Position numbers and translations under genes: made by a program. A stretch of DNA of 60,585 nucleotides, from assembly GCA_902792515.1 (NCBI GenBank), contig CADAZX010000007.1, positions 1 through 60,585 on the forward strand, given 5' to 3'. The first letter of the stretch is position 1; each line of letters opens with the position of its first letter. The notes beneath the pieces were generated by a model. That model worked only from the letters and a program-made list of their open reading frames with translations, was not told where the DNA came from and did no database searches. Source of the stretch: an uncultured Ruminococcus sp. (GTDB lineage Bacteria; Bacillota; Clostridia; UBA1212). Shown in pieces: positions 45,805 to 53,979 of this stretch.

Positions 45805-46473
45805 ATGGAAGACATTTGGGATATTATGCGGCAGAGACATTCGGTCAGGCAGTACGACAACAGGGCGGTTGAACCGGAAAAGGCGGCGCTCATCAACGCG
45901 GAGATCGAACGGATCAACGCGGAGAGCGGACTTCGTTTTGCGCTTTTCGTCGACGAACCGGAGGCTTTCAAAGCCGACAAGCCGTCGTACGGCAGCTTTT
46001 CGGGGTGCAGAAACTATGTAGTCCTTGCGGGCAAAAAGGGTGACGACGAGAAGATCGGTTACTTCGGGGAGCGGCTCGTATTGTTCGCGCAGAGCATCGG
46101 GCTCAATACGTGCTGGGTTGCGATGACGTTCGAAAAGAGCAAGGTGCAGCCTTCTCTCGGCGCCGGCGAGGTGCTTTTCGACGTTCTGGCGCTCGGTTAC
46201 GGTCTGAACGAAGGCCGCCCGCACAGAAGCAAACCGGCGGATAGGGTCGCAGAAATCAACGGATCAACTCCGGAATGGTTCAAAAAAGGCGTCGAAGCGG
46301 CGCTGCTCGCACCGACCGCGATCAACCAGCAGAGGTTTTTCTTAAGAATTACGAAGGACGGCAGGGTGGCGGCGAAGGCGCTTCTCGGACCGTGCTCGAA
46401 AACCGACCTCGGAATAGTAAAATATCATTTCGAACTCGGGGCAGGGCGCGGGAACTTCGAGTGGGCGGAGTGA
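45805..46473 (+). CDS. Nitroreductase-family protein
   Basis: The 222-residue protein has the nitroreductase start RQRHSVRQYDNR (FMN phosphate contacts) and a NTCWVAMTFE helix near 110. The last third carries GRPHRSKPADRV and APTAINQQRFF, which continue the flavin site. It should reduce nitro, quinone or other acceptors with FMN. GGGAGG precedes ATG 45805. It is transcribed alone. Confidence 0.85.
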   Translation: MEDIWDIMRQRHSVRQYDNRAVEPEKAALINAEIERINAESGLRFALFVDEPEAFKADKPSYGSFSGCRNYVVLAGKKGDDEKIGYFGERLVLFAQSIGLNTCWVAMTFEKSKVQPSLGAGEVLFDVLALGYGLNEGRPHRSKPADRVAEINGSTPEWFKKGVEAALLAPTAINQQRFFLRITKDGRVAAKALLGPCSKTDLGIVKYHFELGAGRGNFEWAE

Positions 46474-46700
46474 ACCGTTTTCGAGGCGGCAGCGTTTTTA
46501 TATAGCGACCTGTTTCCGGCGCGTTTTTGTATGCGTTTTTTGTGCGCGTTTTTTTTGCGCGGAAGTGCATTTTTGATAAAAGGCGGTTTCGAACGGACCG
46601 CGACAATATTATATTTAGCCGGATTTCCGGGAAATAACGCGAGCTTTTTTATCGGGCGGTCGCGAATCGTTTCCGGGAGATGCGGCGCGGAGGAGTTTTT

Positions 46701-49268
46701 ATGAGAATTTACGACATCAGAATAAACGGAGCGCAGCCGGGACTTCTTATGCCGGCCTCGGGTCTTCGTTTCAGTTGGAAAACCGAAGCCGACAGCGACG
46801 GATTTTACCAGAAAGCTTACCGGATCACGCTTTCAGGCGCGAACGGGACCGTTTTCGACACCGGGAGGGTCGAGTCGGGAATCAGCGTCGACGTTGAGCC
46901 CGAGGGACTGGTAACCGGTTTCGAGACGGTTTACACGCTAAAGATCGAGGTCGAGGGCGCTGACGGAACAACCGCTTCGGGGGAGGCCGTTTTTACTACG
47001 GAACCCGGGCCGGACGGCATGCACGGCGCGAAGTGGATCAAACCGGAGGAACATATCTGCGGGTGGGCGCCATACATGCGCACGAAGTTCGACATCGGCT
47101 CCAAAAAGCCCGCGCTGGCGGTCCTCTACAGAACCGGCCTCGGCATCGGCGAGTTCTTCCTGAACGGGGAGAGAGCCGACGACTTCGAGATCGACCCGCC
47201 GATCTCAAACTACGAAAAAACCGTCTACTACAGGGCGACCGACGTGACGAAAATGCTCAAAGAGGGCGGCAACTGCCTCGCGGTGCTTCTCGGCGAGGGC
47301 TTCTATTCGCAGAGCCGCGTTTGGGGCAGCACGGGAATGGTTTACGGCGACGTTTGCGTTTTCGCGAGACTGAAGATCGTTTTTGAGGACGGAAGCGAGG
47401 AGAATATCGTTTCCGGCACCGAAAACTGGAAATACAAGTACAGTCCGATCTCGATCAACAATATTTACGGCGGCGAGATGTACGATTCAAGGCTCGAGAC
47501 GCCGGACTTCGGCCTGTTTGAAGGAAGCGAGAAGGGCTGGGGGCCGGTCGTTGAGGATACGACACCAAAAGGGAAGTTGACGCCCTGCCTGATGCCGCCG
47601 GTGCGCGCGATCCGCGAGATCCCCTGCATTTCGATGCACTGCGAGAGCGGAAAGAGCGACGGAGCGTGGATTTTCGACCTTGGCGTGAACTTCGCGGGCA
47701 CGTACGAGGTCAGGATACCGGCGCACTCCCCGAGAGGCGCGGTGTACGTTTTCAGAACGGCTGAGGCCCTTTCTCCGGGCGGCACGCTCGACCACCGTTC
47801 AACGGGCGGCTTCGCGACGCAGTGCATCCAGCAGGAAATCTACATCGCGCGCGGAGATTCCGAACCGGAATACTACAGACCCAGGCTCACTTACCACGGC
47901 TTCAGATACGTTGAAATCACGGGCATCCACGACTTTTCGAAGGGCTACGGCACGGAGCCAGACCCGGGAATGATCAAAGGCATCGCGCTCGCGACAGACA
48001 TGAAGGAGGCCGGCCGTTTTTATTGCGACTACGACTGCCTGACCCAGCTCGACCGCGTGATGAGGAATACGTACCTTTCCAACTTCCACGGCGTTCCCGA
48101 GGACTGCCCGGCACGCGAAAAATGCGGCTGGCTCGGCGACGCTGAGGTCGTCTGCAACTGGGGCCTTCTCAACTACGACTCGGAAACGTCGTACGAAAAG
48201 TACCTCGGCGACATCAGAACCACCACTGAGGTCTACGGCACGTGGATGATGATCTCGCCCGGAAAACGCGGCTGCGGCGAGGCTTCACCGCTTTGGGGCT
48301 GCGCGCAGATTATTATCCCGTACTGGATGTGGAAGTACCGCGGCCTCGGTTCGGCCGTCAGGAACAACATTGACCTCATGCGAAAATGGGTCGAGCACGA
48401 GCTGAACCGCTCGAACGACTTTATTATAAGGGAAGGCCTCGGCGACTGGTGCCCGCCCCTGGGCAACGAAGGCGCCCGCCGGATGCCGGTCGAACACTCC
48501 TCGACTTTGATGTTCTTCGAAATTTGCCGGAAAATGGCGGAAATCTCCGACGCGTTCGGCTACGGCGACGGCGACAAATACCGTGAGCTTTCGGAAAAAA
48601 TCAGGGAGTCGTTCAACCGCCACTTCTACAACGCCTCCGCCCACTCGTACGGCTACTGGGGCACGAACGGCGCCGCGCTGATCACGGGAATCTACCCGGA
48701 CGGCGACTACTCAAAGCTTCTGGAGGCGACCGTCGCCCAAATCGAAAACGACGGCTACAAAATGAGCACAGGCATCTATGGCAACAAGTACCTCGTTCCC
48801 GCGCTTTTCGACGCCGGCGAGGGCAGCGCGGCCATGAAATACCTGTTCAAACCCGACTACTTCTCGTTCGGCAGAATGCTCGAGACAGGCGGCACCTCTA
48901 TGTGGGAAGCCCCCGACATGTCCTTTGTGACCGAAAACCGCAACATCGGCGTCGCCTCCTACAACCACCCGATGCACGGCGGCTTCCTCCTGTTCTGCCA
49001 CGAAAACGTCGGCGGCATCAAACCCCTCGAGCCCGGATTCAAAAAGTTCCTTGTTAAGCCCTGCTTCATCGAGGAAATCGGAGCCGCGGACGTGTCGTAT
49101 GAATCACCCTACGGCGAGATCCGCGTCGCTTACGGTCCCGCTGAAGGCGGCGTCAGGCGAGTGACCGTCGTCGTCCCCGCCAACACCACCGCCAGGATCG
49201 AGATACCCGGCGCGGAGCCTAAAACAGCGGGCTCGGGCGAGTGGGTATTCGACGTGCAGGTTGTGTAA
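46701..49268 (+). CDS. Alpha-L-rhamnosidase, GH78 family
   Basis: The 855-residue protein has the multi-domain layout of GH78. N-terminal beta domains (residues 1-110 and 110-300) include WIKPEEHICGWAPYMRTKF and GIGEFFLNGER. A concanavalin-like domain follows, with an RYVEITG strand near 405. The (alpha/alpha)6 catalytic barrel covers about 430-770. It has VPEDCPAREKCGWLGDAEV, with the acidic catalytic cluster, and GTSMWEAPD near 730. A C-terminal beta-sandwich closes it. No signal peptide is visible, so it is probably cytoplasmic and acts on imported rhamnosides. The start is ATG 46701 with GGAGG upstream; an in-frame ATG at 46680 lacks a site. Confidence 0.92.
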   Translation: MRIYDIRINGAQPGLLMPASGLRFSWKTEADSDGFYQKAYRITLSGANGTVFDTGRVESGISVDVEPEGLVTGFETVYTLKIEVEGADGTTASGEAVFTTEPGPDGMHGAKWIKPEEHICGWAPYMRTKFDIGSKKPALAVLYRTGLGIGEFFLNGERADDFEIDPPISNYEKTVYYRATDVTKMLKEGGNCLAVLLGEGFYSQSRVWGSTGMVYGDVCVFARLKIVFEDGSEENIVSGTENWKYKYSPISINNIYGGEMYDSRLETPDFGLFEGSEKGWGPVVEDTTPKGKLTPCLMPPVRAIREIPCISMHCESGKSDGAWIFDLGVNFAGTYEVRIPAHSPRGAVYVFRTAEALSPGGTLDHRSTGGFATQCIQQEIYIARGDSEPEYYRPRLTYHGFRYVEITGIHDFSKGYGTEPDPGMIKGIALATDMKEAGRFYCDYDCLTQLDRVMRNTYLSNFHGVPEDCPAREKCGWLGDAEVVCNWGLLNYDSETSYEKYLGDIRTTTEVYGTWMMISPGKRGCGEASPLWGCAQIIIPYWMWKYRGLGSAVRNNIDLMRKWVEHELNRSNDFIIREGLGDWCPPLGNEGARRMPVEHSSTLMFFEICRKMAEISDAFGYGDGDKYRELSEKIRESFNRHFYNASAHSYGYWGTNGAALITGIYPDGDYSKLLEATVAQIENDGYKMSTGIYGNKYLVPALFDAGEGSAAMKYLFKPDYFSFGRMLETGGTSMWEAPDMSFVTENRNIGVASYNHPMHGGFLLFCHENVGGIKPLEPGFKKFLVKPCFIEEIGAADVSYESPYGEIRVAYGPAEGGVRRVTVVVPANTTARIEIPGAEPKTAGSGEWVFDVQVV

Positions 49269-49337
49269 ATCTATGTTGAGTAATAAAATGAGCGGCCGGC
49301 GCTGATTGGTTTTGCTGCCGGCCGCGGATAAAACGGA

Positions 49338-49378
49338 GCGCCGGCCCCTTCTTTGCCTGAGGGGCCGGCGCGAATTTT
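49338..49378. terminator. Terminator between rhamnosidase and immA-like gene
   Basis: A perfect 12-bp stem, GCGCCGGCCCCT (49338-49349) with its complement (49360-49371), is followed by ATTTTAT. A second inverted repeat, GCGGCCGGC and its complement, lies at 49292-49325. Confidence 0.85.
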
Positions 49379-49404
49379 ATATTGATTCGAACTTTTTTGA
49401 CGCT

Positions 49405-49947
49405 TTAAAAGGCGTTTTCGGAGCCGGGAAGCTCGTTTTTGAAGAACGTCGCGTCCGGGATGCGGGGCAGGGTGAAGCTGTCGCCCATGCGGTTCATTTC
49501 CGCGAACTTGATCAACACGAGGTTTACGTTCAGGCCCAGCTCACGCGAGACCGACCACGGGTCTAATTCGCGCTCTTTTGAGAGTTCGATAAGCTCGTCC
49601 CTGTCGATGAGAAGGTGCGCCGCGAAGGCGTTGGCTTCGTACTCGGTGGGCGTGCGCATGTCGAAAAGCATATATTCCTGGAGCCCGGTTTTCGCCGCCT
49701 CGCGGTGGAGGACGTCGTGGCCGAGTTCGTGCGCGAGGACCATCCGGCGCTGGTTTTCGCCAAGGTCGGAGTTGAGGATGATGACGCGGTTTCTGAGGAC
49801 AACGGTGTAAAGCCCGAGAAGGCTGCCGAGACTGTCGCTGTAGCGCAGCATGATTCCCAGTTCGTCGGCCAGCCTGAACGGATCGCGCATGTTATATTTT
49901 TTTATAAGACGGTTTGCGGCACCGAGAATTTCAGCTGGATTCCTCAA
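49405..49947 (-). CDS. ImmA/IrrE-family metallopeptidase
   Basis: The 180-residue protein has the COG2856 zinc-peptidase core, with MVLAHELGHDVLH near residues 68-80 holding the HExxH motif, and EYEANAFAAHLLI near 103-115 holding the third ligand Glu. ImmA and IrrE cleave or inactivate a partner XRE repressor in response to DNA damage. The gene lies 91 bases downstream of an XRE regulator on the same strand. Together they face a translesion polymerase gene across a promoter with twin operators. Confidence 0.9.
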   Translation of the reverse strand: MRNPAEILGAANRLIKKYNMRDPFRLADELGIMLRYSDSLGSLLGLYTVVLRNRVIILNSDLGENQRRMVLAHELGHDVLHREAAKTGLQEYMLFDMRTPTEYEANAFAAHLLIDRDELIELSKERELDPWSVSRELGLNVNLVLIKFAEMNRMGDSFTLPRIPDATFFKNELPGSENAF

Positions 49948-50038
49948 TTTTTGTCGCTCCTTTTCGGATTTACGGGTTGTTTTCGATTTATGGCTGGCCT
50001 TCGGGTTTAAGGCCGTGCTTTGGCTTTTGTTCGGCCCG

Positions 50039-50443
50039 TCACTCTTCTTTCTTTGAAGAATATTTGGCAGAATTCGCGTCCTTGCACTCCCAGAAAACGT
50101 CCTGAAGCGCTCTCAGCACGCCGAGTTTTTCGTCCTCGGTCAGCTCGCCGCCGGCAAAAAGTCCGCGCGCGTCCTCTACAAGCTGCTCCGCCTGCGAACG
50201 CCCGCGCTTTCCGTACCTCGATTCGGCCTCGCTGATGAAATCGTCGTTTTCGTTGTGGAGAAAATCGGTGTCGATCTCGAGAATCTGCGCCAGCTTCGCG
50301 TAAATCTCACGGTTCTGGGGGTAGGTCTGACCGCGCTCGTAGTTGCTGATCGTGTTAAATCCGAGGCCCGCTGTTTTCGCAAGGTCGCGCTGAGTAATGT
50401 TTTTCTTTTTTCTATAGAACTTAAGTTTCTCTCCGAAAGTCAT
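50039..50443 (-). CDS. XRE-family repressor (ImmR-like)
   Basis: The 134-residue protein begins with an XRE helix-turn-helix: FGEKLKFYRKKKNITQRDL, then AGLGFNTISNYERG as recognition part, within the first 60 residues. The C-terminal half is acidic and helical, and would serve as the ImmA-sensitive part. The start overlaps no other gene. GGAGG lies upstream on the minus strand. An inverted repeat ATCAAAA-N10-TTTTGAT at 50459-50482 lies just upstream of that site and may be an autoregulatory operator. Confidence 0.85.
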   Translation of the reverse strand: MTFGEKLKFYRKKKNITQRDLAKTAGLGFNTISNYERGQTYPQNREIYAKLAQILEIDTDFLHNENDDFISEAESRYGKRGRSQAEQLVEDARGLFAGGELTEDEKLGVLRALQDVFWECKDANSAKYSSKKEE

Positions 50444-50606
50444 TTTTTCCTCCGAATGATCAAAAATGTTAAAAGTTTTGATAAATTTTGCGTTTTATTC
50501 GAGCCGGTTTTCCGCGTTTCCGCTTCATGAAAACGGCTGTCTTCCCGCGCTTTGTGCGTGGAAAAAACGGAAATAACAAAATTCCGTCAAAAACACAAAA
50601 AAACGC

Positions 50607-50657
50607 TTGACAGCACACAAACGGATTGTGTATAATAAACTCACAATCGGATTGTGG
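50607..50657 (+). promoter_or_regulatory. dinB-like promoter with two operator palindromes
   Basis: TTGACA (50607-50612), 18 bases, TATAAT (50631-50636). Operator 1, CACAAAC-G-GATTGTG (50616-50630), fills the spacer. Operator 2, CACAATC-G-GATTGTG (50642-50656), a perfect 7-bp inverted repeat, covers the predicted transcription start. Centres are 26 bp apart. A repressor bound there would block the promoter fully. Confidence 0.85.
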
Positions 50658-50713
50658 TTTGCAAGGCTGATTGTACAATATTTTTCATAATTTGTAAAGG
50701 GGGGACGGACGTT

Positions 50714-51949
50714 TTGGGCAGAAATATTTTACATTGCGATATGAACAATTTCTACGCGAGCGTTGAGTGCATGCTCGACCCGTCGCTGAAGGGGATACCT
50801 GTCGCGGTGTGCGGGTCTGTCGCCGAGAGGCACGGCATCGTGCTCGCCAAGAATTATCCGGCGAAAGCGTACGGAGTTCAGACGGGGGAGGCGGTCTGGC
50901 AGGCGAAAAGCAAGTGCCCGGGGCTGCGCGTTGTCGAGCCGCATTATGACGAATACGTTAAATATTCCGCACTCGCGCGCGGGATATACTCCCGGTTTAC
51001 CGATATGGTGGAACCGTACGGCATGGACGAGTGCTGGCTCGATATCACAAGCTGCGAGAAGCTGTTCGGCCCTCCTGAAAAAGTCGCCGACATCATACGC
51101 GAGACAGTCAAATTCGAGCTCGGACTGACGATTTCCGTTGGAGTGTCGTTTAACAAGATTTTCGCCAAGCTCGGCTCGGATCTCAAAAAACCGGACGCGG
51201 TGACGGTGATCGCGGAAGACTCTTTCAAGGAGAAAATTTACGGTTTGCCTGCGTCGGACCTCGTTGGGGTGGGGCGTTCGACCGAGAGGGTTCTGGCGGG
51301 AGCGGCAATCAAAACGATCGGAGACCTCGCGTCGGCCGACCCTAGAATGCTCGCGTCCAAACTCGGCAAAAACGGGCTGGCGCTCTGGAACTTCGCGAAC
51401 GGCCGCGACGAGTCGAGAGTGGCGCGCGCCGGCGAGAGCCCGCCTGTAAAGAGCGTAGGGCACGGTACGACGACGGTTAAAGATATGGAGAGTGACGGGG
51501 ACGTGTGGCCGGTTATTTTAGAGCTGACTCAGGATGTGGGAAGACGGCTGAGAGACATTAAAATGATGGCCGGAGGCGTGGCTGTAAACGTGCGCGACTC
51601 CAACCTTGTATGCCGGCAGTGGCGGACTCCGCTGTCCATACCGTCAACGTCGGCCGAGGTAATTGCAGCCGCCGCGTTCGGCCTGTTTCACGCGAGATAC
51701 AGGTGGGAACTGCCGGTGAGATCCATTACGGTCGGCACGTTCAACCTCGTGCCTGAGGGAGCGGCATATGCTCCGAGGCTTTGGGACAACGTCGAACTTG
51801 CCGAAAGGCGCGAACGGCTCGGACACTGCATAGACGATATAAGGAGGAGGTTCGGGAAGAATTCCGTGAGAAACTGCATTCTTTGCATGCCTTCCACACT
51901 GCCTCCCGAACACGCCGAAATCGTGATGCCGACCGGCATGCCGTGCTGA
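50714..51949 (+). CDS. Y-family DNA polymerase (DinB/UmuC type)
   Basis: The 411-residue protein is a translesion polymerase. ILHCDMNNFYASVE gives the first catalytic Asp, PYGMDECWLDIT near 102-113 the second acidic pair, and VGVSFNKIFAKLGSDLKKPDAV near 137-158 the fingers and palm end. A helix-hairpin-helix region near 180-215 and a little-finger domain follow. I choose TTG 50714 because GGGGGGACGG lies upstream; an earlier in-frame GTG at 50654 lies within operator 2. It belongs to the UmuC/DinB-like branch of Bacillota. A small gene follows it in the operon. Confidence 0.88.
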   Translation: MGRNILHCDMNNFYASVECMLDPSLKGIPVAVCGSVAERHGIVLAKNYPAKAYGVQTGEAVWQAKSKCPGLRVVEPHYDEYVKYSALARGIYSRFTDMVEPYGMDECWLDITSCEKLFGPPEKVADIIRETVKFELGLTISVGVSFNKIFAKLGSDLKKPDAVTVIAEDSFKEKIYGLPASDLVGVGRSTERVLAGAAIKTIGDLASADPRMLASKLGKNGLALWNFANGRDESRVARAGESPPVKSVGHGTTTVKDMESDGDVWPVILELTQDVGRRLRDIKMMAGGVAVNVRDSNLVCRQWRTPLSIPSTSAEVIAAAAFGLFHARYRWELPVRSITVGTFNLVPEGAAYAPRLWDNVELAERRERLGHCIDDIRRRFGKNSVRNCILCMPSTLPPEHAEIVMPTGMPC

Positions 51950-52004
51950 ATTCCGGACATTTTTGCGGGAGGTGATTTATACGGACAGCGGTGAAAGAGT
52001 AAAA

Positions 52005-52250
52005 ATGTACGTTGACGTGTATGTGTTTCACACGAGCGAAGGGTCGAGTCTTCCTCTTAAAATAAGGCTTTACAACGGTCAGACGTTTGAGATCGACAGG
52101 ATAAAGGGCGTCTGCAGGGCGGCCTCTACAAAAGTGGGAGGGACCGGCATGCGGTATTCGGTGGTCATAAAAGGCGTTGAGACGTACCTGTTCGACGAAG
52201 GCGAGGGAAGGTGGTTCGTCGAGGCGAGGCGCGAGGCGTTCGGAATGTGA
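52005..52250 (+). CDS. Small protein co-transcribed with the Y-family polymerase
   Basis: The 81-residue frame reads as a beta-rich protein: MYVDVYVFHTSEG, LKIRLYNGQTFEIDRIKG, MRYSVVIKGVETYLF. It is conserved in style with small partners seen behind Y-family polymerase genes in Clostridia, like YolD-type proteins, but I cannot name the family. The frame is open to 51963; ATG 52005 is the first standard start, with only a weak GAAAGAG site. A GGGAGG at 51967-51972 would fit a start near 51980, but there is no usual codon. It lies 55 bases after the polymerase stop. Confidence 0.5.
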   Translation: MYVDVYVFHTSEGSSLPLKIRLYNGQTFEIDRIKGVCRAASTKVGGTGMRYSVVIKGVETYLFDEGEGRWFVEARREAFGM

Positions 52251-52274
52251 CTTTTTAGCGACGAAGCCGTGCTC

Positions 52275-52427
52275 GGGGTTTACGCTCGCTTGCGGAGGTG
52301 CTTACGCTCGCTTGGTCGGGGTTTACGTTCGCTTGCGGAGGTGCTTACGCTCGCTTGGTCGGGGTTTACGTTCGCTTGCGGAGGTGCTTACGCCCGCTTG
52401 CCCGGGGTTTACGTTCGATTGCGCGGG
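52275..52427. repeat. 43-bp tandem repeat array, 3.5 copies
   Basis: Units at 52275-52317, 52318-52360, 52361-52403 and a partial one at 52404-52427. Each unit is itself a pair of degenerate 21/22-bp halves, so a TTACGNTCGCTTG core occurs seven times, starting near 52280, 52302, 52323, 52345, 52366, 52388 and 52409. The last copy contains the -35 element of the next promoter. Confidence 0.9.
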
Positions 52428-52436
52428 TGGTATAAT
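52408..52436 (+). promoter_or_regulatory. Promoter of the (alpha/alpha)6 glycosidase gene
   Basis: TTTACG (52408-52413), 17 bases, TATAAT (52431-52436). The -35 box is part of the seventh repeat core. Confidence 0.6.
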
Positions 52437-52526
52437 TAATCCGGAAACAACAGCCGGAAACATTTTTAAACTTGAATTGTTTAATGTGCGGATTTTGGCT
52501 GAATATAGGCAAAAACGGAGGCTATT

Positions 52527-53738
52527 ATGACTGAAGGGACGTTGCGCTGCAGGAAATTGATATCCGACTACGCGAAAGCGAATTACAAATTGATGCTCAG
52601 AGAACCGGACGGACAACTTAAACACAGGTTTATCGTGCCGGGAAGTGTCTACAGCAACAGCCTGTGGGATTGGGACAGCTGGCTCACGGATATTGCGCTG
52701 AGAGGAATCGAGGGCATCGACGGAGACGAACTGGCGACTTATGAAAAAGGATGCATACTGAATTTTGCCGAACATACCGACGAAAAGGGCAGGGTGCCTA
52801 TTAGTATAATGCCGTCGTCTACGCTTCCGGACTTTTCGACAAATCCGGACACCAACATTCACAAGCCGTGCTTCGCGCAGCATGCGCTTTTCGTGTGCGA
52901 CGCCGCCGGCGACAGCGAGTGGGTAAGAGACGCTTTTCCGGCGATCGAACGGTATCTCGGTTTTTACAAAGAAAACGCATACCACGAGGAATCCGGACTG
53001 TACGTGTGGATCGACGACTGCGCGATCGGCGTGGACAACGACCCGTGCACGTTCTACAGACCCAAGAGAAGCTCGGCGTCTATTTATCTGAACTGCCTGA
53101 TGTACAGAGAGCTGTTCGCAGCCGCGGAGCTTGCGGGGAGGCTCGGAAGGGCTGACGCGGAAGAAAAGTACGGCTATGAGGCCGACGAACTGGCGGAGAG
53201 AATTCGCGACCTTTTGTGGGATCAACGCGACGGATTTTTCTACAGCGCGGACGTAAATCTCGTGCCGGTCGACACGACTTCGTGGCTTCACTCCGGCTGC
53301 CCGCGCCACTGGCCTGCGCTTATCCAGAGGATCGGAGTATGGTCCGGATTCCTGCCTATGTGGGCGGAGATCGCGACGCGTGACCAGGCCGCGGCTATGG
53401 TTCGCAACTGCCTGGACGAATCGACTTTCAACGCTCCGTTCGGCATCCGCTCGCTGTCGAAGGCGGAAAAGATGTACGCTCTTTTAAAAACGGGTAATCC
53501 GTCCTGCTGGCTCGGACCCGTGTGGGGCATTACGAACTACATGGTTTACGACGGTTTGAAAAAGTACGGATACGAAAAAGAGGCCGCTGAACTTGCGGAA
53601 AAAACTATAAGAATGTTCGGCAGGGACCTCGAAAAAACGGGTGTTCTCCATGAATACTACCACCCGGAAACCGGCGAGCCGATGAACAATCCGGGCTTCC
53701 AGAACTGGAATCTTCTGTCGCTCCTGATGGAGTGCTGA
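52527..53738 (+). CDS. Glycoside hydrolase of (alpha/alpha)6-barrel type (GH63/GH37-like)
   Basis: The 403-residue protein is a compact (alpha/alpha)6 barrel resembling the MGH1-like/GH63 group. YSNSLWDWDSWLTDIALRG near 41-59 and LNFAEHTDEKGRVPISIMP near 75-93 hold the substrate-binding acids. WIDDCAIGVDNDP near 168 and LGPVWGITNYMVYDGLKKYG near 328-347 match the end of the catalytic domain, with ENPGF-like HEYYHPETGEPMNNPGF near 376. There is no signal peptide. It probably cleaves an imported glucosyl or mannosyl oligosaccharide. GGAGG precedes the ATG. Confidence 0.8.
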   Translation: MTEGTLRCRKLISDYAKANYKLMLREPDGQLKHRFIVPGSVYSNSLWDWDSWLTDIALRGIEGIDGDELATYEKGCILNFAEHTDEKGRVPISIMPSSTLPDFSTNPDTNIHKPCFAQHALFVCDAAGDSEWVRDAFPAIERYLGFYKENAYHEESGLYVWIDDCAIGVDNDPCTFYRPKRSSASIYLNCLMYRELFAAAELAGRLGRADAEEKYGYEADELAERIRDLLWDQRDGFFYSADVNLVPVDTTSWLHSGCPRHWPALIQRIGVWSGFLPMWAEIATRDQAAAMVRNCLDESTFNAPFGIRSLSKAEKMYALLKTGNPSCWLGPVWGITNYMVYDGLKKYGYEKEAAELAEKTIRMFGRDLEKTGVLHEYYHPETGEPMNNPGFQNWNLLSLLMEC

Positions 53739-53800
53739 CGCTTTCGCCCCCTGTATTTTAAGAAGGCCTGGATTTTAAGACCGCGGGTTCTTGCGGAAAT

Positions 53801-53834
53801 AAAAAACCGCAATTCCGGTGAACCGGAACCGCGG
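53801..53834 (-). terminator. Terminator downstream of tRNA-Arg
   Basis: Read on the minus strand, CCGCGGTTCCGG pairs with CCGGAATTGCGG around a TTCA loop (two G-T pairs) and runs into six T. Confidence 0.85.
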
Positions 53835-53878
53835 CCTTTAATGCCATATGTCTGCTATGGCACGTAAAATGTGCTCTG

Positions 53879-53953
53879 TGGCACCTCCTGCCGGAATCGA
53901 ACCGGCAACGTTCGCGTCGGAGGCGAAGATTATATCCGTTTAACTAAGGAGGC
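53879..53953 (-). tRNA. tRNA-Arg (anticodon CCG)
   Basis: A 75-base cloverleaf including the encoded CCA. The acceptor stem is GCCTCCT with AGGAGGT, the D arm is GTTA/TAAT, the anticodon arm is TTCGC and GCGAA around CTCCGAC (anticodon CCG), and the T arm is GCCGG-TTCGATT-CCGGC. It reads CGG codons, which fits a GC-rich genome. It lies 26 bases downstream of nnr on the same strand. Confidence 0.95.
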
Positions 53954-53979
53954 ATGCCCGAAAGCACGCGACAGCTATT

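Noticed and set aside
49405..50443. XRE and ImmA genes as part of a prophage or ICE
   Set aside because: No integrase, phage structural or conjugation gene occurs in the window; neighbours are metabolic genes.
50444..50713. A LexA box in front of the Y-family polymerase
   Set aside because: Neither the GAAC-N4-GTTC form nor the CTG-N10-CAG form fits; the inverted repeats found have a different half-site.
52275..52427. The 43-bp repeats as a CRISPR array
   Set aside because: The copies are directly adjacent with no unique spacers, and no cas gene is present.
53879..53953. tRNA-Arg as an integration site of a mobile element
   Set aside because: No integrase and no repeat of the tRNA 3' end was seen nearby; both flanks are ordinary chromosomal genes.
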